Of a stretch of DNA of 64,000 nt, positions 60,842 through 64,000 are shown piece by piece. Origin of the DNA: Pelodera strongyloides. Taxonomy: Eukaryota; Nematoda; Chromadorea; Rhabditida; Rhabditidae. The notes under the pieces are model-generated. The model was not told where the DNA came from. It did not search any database and saw only the letters and a list, made by a program, of their open reading frames with translations. Within the stretch, counting starts at the first letter, position 1. Every line of letters begins with the position of its first letter. The stretch covers positions 62,001-126,000 of the forward strand of contig JAANDG010000423.1 of the NCBI GenBank assembly GCA_036852015.1, written 5' to 3'. Position numbers and translations under genes: made by a program.

Positions 60842-60847
60842 AATAAA
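60842..60847 (+). terminator. Candidate poly(A) signal of the Tudor-like gene
   Basis: AATAAA 132 bp after the proposed stop at 60708-60710 and only 29 bp before the end of the opposing ALDH coding sequence. Confidence 0.5.
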
Positions 60848-60875
60848 TATTTATAAATTTTGTTACTTCTGTTAC

Positions 60876-62550
60876 TCATGAGTTCTTTTCGTTGACCTTG
60901 ACAGTGACCTGAAATGCGTGAACTTCATAATGCGATTTTTGCTTTATACTTTATAGAAATGAAGGTGGCCTACAAAACCCAACAGATGCACGCCTTACAT
61001 AATCAACATTACTTCTGTCTCAATTAATGCGCACATAATTACATACAAATCTCAGTATGATTTGACTGCATTGTATCGAAACTAAATGTGTGCGCGAAAA
61101 TTAGAGTCAACCACGGTCAGACAGCACAAAAACACAGGTCCTAGCCTAGACGAAAACCCCCAAAGGAAAAAAAGGTACCCACCGTCTTAACTTCGGTGTA
61201 TGCCTCTAGTCCGTACTCTCCAAGTTCACGTCCAATTCCTAAAGAAAGAGGTTCAAATAGAATAAAGTCGTACAATGGTACAATTAGCAAGCAATATCAA
61301 GGCGATCGATCCCGATTACAATAAATCTACGCTCCCTTGCACTCTTACTTGTATGTAAAAGTTATTATCACTAGCAGACATACCAGATTGTTTGTATCCT
61401 CCGAAAGGTGCTGCAGCGTCGAACACGTCGTAGCAGTTTACCCTACAATTAAAAACTTGTTTTTTTTATGAACGACCATCTGTTACGACTGGTATACACT
61501 TTTCAAGCGGTATGCTAATTTCCATGTACTACATGCAAATTTCAATGACCCGGTACAAAATGGAGTCCAATTAGGTATACTACGTTGGTATGCAGTCATC
61601 CCAAAACCACGCGCCAGAGCGCCTTTAAAGGTTCCCACTTACCACACAGATCCAGCCCTAATGTTGTTGGCCACATAGAGGGCCTTATCAATGTCCTTGG
61701 TCACAACAGCTGCAGCCAGTCCGTAGATCGTGTTGTTGGCCTTCTCAACCAAGTCCTCCACACCGTCGAATCGAATCACCGACATCACCGGGCCAAAGAT
61801 CTGAAAGAAAGGATAACTTGCTGAGAAAACGAAAAATAGGAGGAGCTCAAGACTAGCGTCAAACCTTGTTTCCTCAAAAAACGCATTAGAAAATATTTTG
61901 AAAAGCTATATCTAACACAATGCATACATATTTTTTTCCTTAATTCGTTGTGTGAATTGTGATAAACATAGCTGTTGATACTTAAGTTAATCGGCTCTTA
62001 ATTGTTAAAGGGGAGATTTTCCTTACTTTGTTTCCACTACAATAATTTGATCTGAAGCAACTTGAGAAGAAACCGGCAACATTTATTGTTACTGATTTCC
62101 CAGCCATCACGATATGGGAGCGAAAACGAAGGATGGCTCCTGTCTCAAGGCGGTGTGTCACGGCCGCGTGGCGCAATGGATAACGCGTCTGCCTACGGAG
62201 CAGAAGATTGTAGGTTCGATCCCTACCGCGGTCGAAATTTTTGCAAAACATTAAAACCTGACAAAATTTTATGCGCCTCTTTCGAAAATCATGTTGTAAA
62301 TTCACTGCATTGTAACTTGAAAAATACAATAAAGCGGAAAATCAGCCGTCTTTTCAAATATGCCTAGAGTACGACCCAAAGGAATGCAGTTGTCCAGTTT
62401 CAAAAACCGGGCATCACTTCGCTTTATTCGCCTTAAACGTTTAAAGTTGCCCACCTCCTCCTGTGCGATCTTCATGTCGTCCTTTACGTTGGCAAAGATT
62501 GTCGGCTGCACATAATGTCCCTTATTGCCCCATTTGGCTCCTCCGGTGAC
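60876..62550 (-). CDS. ALDH2: ALDH2-class NAD-dependent aldehyde dehydrogenase, last five exons
   Basis: Oxidises aldehydes such as acetaldehyde to acids with NAD; family members are mitochondrial (ALDH2/1B1) or cytosolic (ALDH1A). Exons, in coding order: 62550-62455 ([19 protein letters not shown]), 61800-61643 ([12 protein letters not shown]...[15 protein letters not shown]), 61442-61384 ([20 protein letters not shown]), 61238-61183 ([17 protein letters not shown]), 60908-60876 ([14 protein letters not shown]). All junctions match in phase. The EIFGPV cofactor-binding segment is present. The VNCYDVF and TVKV...KNS tail favour ALDH2/1B1 over ALDH1A. About 135 residues; the catalytic Cys and Rossmann region lie beyond the window on the right. 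Compartment cannot be judged without the N terminus. Confidence 0.9.
62162..62234 (+). tRNA. tRNA-Arg (anticodon ACG)
   Basis: 73 nt with a full cloverleaf: acceptor GGCCGCG / CGCGGTC (one G-T pair), anticodon arm TCTGC-CTACGGA-GCAGA with ACG at 62195-62197, and T arm GTAGG-TTCGATC-CCTAC; discriminator G. Reads CGN arginine codons after A-to-I editing at the wobble base. It has intact A and B boxes, no intron, and lies antisense inside the ALDH intron 61801-62454. Confidence 0.93.
62396..62428. mobile_element. Solo MITE-A terminus in the ALDH intron
   Basis: CAGTTTCAAAAACCGGGCAT then CACTTCGCTTTA, one decayed MITE-A end, 26 bp from the donor of the exon ending at 62455. A matching opposite end may be the AAAGCGGAAAATCAGCCG at about 62331. 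Confidence 0.55.
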
Positions 62551-64000
62551 CTGAAAATGATAGAAAAATAAATAATATCGAATAAAGGAACGAAACTGAA
62601 CCACTAGCAATCCTGCATCAAATTGTATTGCGAGGCCAAAACCGATTAAACGGGCATATTCTTCAGAAAATACACATGTTTGCATACGTACCCAGCAGTG
62701 ATGTTTCTTCATGTTAGGACGTTTGATCTCTGTGTATTAGACTATGATGTGCGCGTATTTTTTTTTGTCATCCTCTCCACGTCTGTAATCTTACGGTATA
62801 ACAATCTCTCACTTTATCACGTATGTAATTAGCAGCCTTAGGTTATTGCAGCAATCAAGCAATTACTTAATCCAATCTTGCGTGCGGTCGGGCTGCCCAT
62901 ATGCTCATTTCTGAATAAAACAATGCACTTTCGGTCTGTACGTGCTCACAGTAAAGTCCGATTCACATTACTCCAACCGTTCCTCTTGATTATTTACGAT
63001 TGTAGTTTATACGTTAACCCACTTTACTTTTTCATCCTACTTTTTCTGTTATAGTATTATAGTAGAGTTTTCTGTTATTAAATACATAAGGAGCGTCTCA
63101 CCAACGGTTGTAGTTTGTCTGAAGTTCCGCTTTTTCATGGTTTGCAACTTTCGTCACATAATTGTTAATATTCAAATCATGGCAGATGGTACTGAGGAAA
63201 CTTGGCCGGTGTGCGGCTTATACTGGACCCGAAGAAGGTGGGCCGCCTACACCTGGCCTACACCCCACACATAAAGGGGAAATTGACTCGATGGACATAG
63301 GAGGCGGGCGGCTCGTGCGCCTGATGTGGGACAGGTGTAAGCGAATAAAAATACACACGTAAGTAGAAGGTCGCCGTACTCAGGCCTACCTCAATCAGGC
63401 CCACCCTACGGCGGTGCGCGGCCTTCGGCGGGTGCGTTGCGCCGCCACCTTCTTGTTAGATACGAGATGGTGAACTAATGGCGAAACTCTGGCACCTGCT
63501 GGACAGGTGTGTCACATCTAGAAGTGCGTGGAAAAACGGTTGGATTCCAGGAAAATTTGTTCGGCGGTACGCAACAGGTGCGCCACATCTGGAATGGCAT
63601 GCCTTAGGGACTTCCGCGCACCCGACCCGATAGAGCTCCCCGTACTGGTGGGACACACATCCTATGCAATAAAACGAGTCCTTATACTTCGCACAACACT
63701 CGATATCTTGCTCAACTAAAGCGTAGACAACGATTCGTAACCGGATCTGCAACGCAATTAGCATACGTCTAAAGTATTCATATGGCGCCGATAAAGCGCT
63801 TAGACTCAGATTCCGAGACGCCAAGGACACATCTCGACTCTGAGTTTACGAGGTTTTGCTCGAGCGACGCATTCTGCTCCTGCGCTGCTCACCCCGTCGC
63901 CAAACAGAAGACGCCGTAAAGACGAAAGCTGAAGACGTCACATTGGATGAAGGCTCGTTTATTAAATGCTGGCCTGGGCCGCCCCCTTCCTGGTTCCTGT
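62551..64000 (-). other. Upstream ALDH intron or flank, no exon seen
   Basis: The next ALDH exon upstream should carry the LGGKSP-type region; none is recognisable on the minus strand here, so the intron probably extends past the window. It holds copy 3 of the CTGAGGAAACT repeat and GC-rich sequence at 63,390-63,450. Confidence 0.5.
63190..63345 (+). repeat. CTGAGGAAACT family, copy 3
   Basis: Starts TACTGAGGAAACTTGGCCGG and ends GGCGGCTCGTGCGCC-like (GGGCGGCTCGTGCGCCTG) then GGACAGGTG. The ends match copies at 47848 and 53318; the middle differs. Confidence 0.55.

Overview
This is a eukaryotic, almost certainly metazoan, nuclear window. Genes are split into many short exons (about 40-200 bp) with GT-AG introns, intergenic DNA is full of foldback and MITE-like repeats, (GA)n/(CT)n microsatellites are frequent, and a nuclear tRNA-Arg(ACG) is present. 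A rootletin-like ciliary gene, an EGF-like single-pass membrane protein and an ALDH2-class enzyme fit an invertebrate animal. A sponge or other early-branching marine invertebrate is a guess that the sequence alone cannot confirm.

Layout: (1) 1-19,319, + strand: the 3' 46 exons (about 1,700 codons) of a rootletin/CROCC-like coiled-coil gene whose 5' end lies before the window. (2) 19,320-28,450: no gene recognised; repeat-rich (a Tc1-like 832-bp foldback, TTAA-ended hairpins, a 431-bp element). (3) 28,498-36,381, + strand: a short type-I membrane protein with an EGF-like C-terminal ectodomain, a TM helix, a Cys-rich juxtamembrane stretch, a proline-rich PPxY tail and a C-terminal PDZ-ligand-like TRV. 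Its introns carry several MITEs. (4) 36,382-49,300: gene-poor, with an 850-bp foldback, about 0.9 kb of CT-rich DNA, a 129-bp tandem array whose unit keeps a reading frame, and a 14-copy satellite of about 322 bp. (5) 49,310-52,779, + strand: an unrecognised nuclear-type protein gene (NLS, SUMO-like motif). (6) 53,936-55,501: weak or broken exons. (7) 55,808-60,710, + strand: an unrecognised gene with a possible Tudor-like segment. (8) 60,876-62,550, - strand: the last five exons of an ALDH2-class aldehyde dehydrogenase, convergent with the previous gene and probably overlapping its 3' UTR, with a tRNA-Arg gene antisense inside one intron.

The genes do not form an obvious pathway. The most distinctive content is the repeat landscape. 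Several unrelated foldback elements share a TTAAAG-type terminus, copies sit inside introns a few bases from splice sites, two MITEs are mosaics (one with a tRNA-like core), and two adjacent tandem arrays have very different unit sizes. All splice models are hand-derived from open frames, splice dinucleotides and phase matching, with no transcript or database support.
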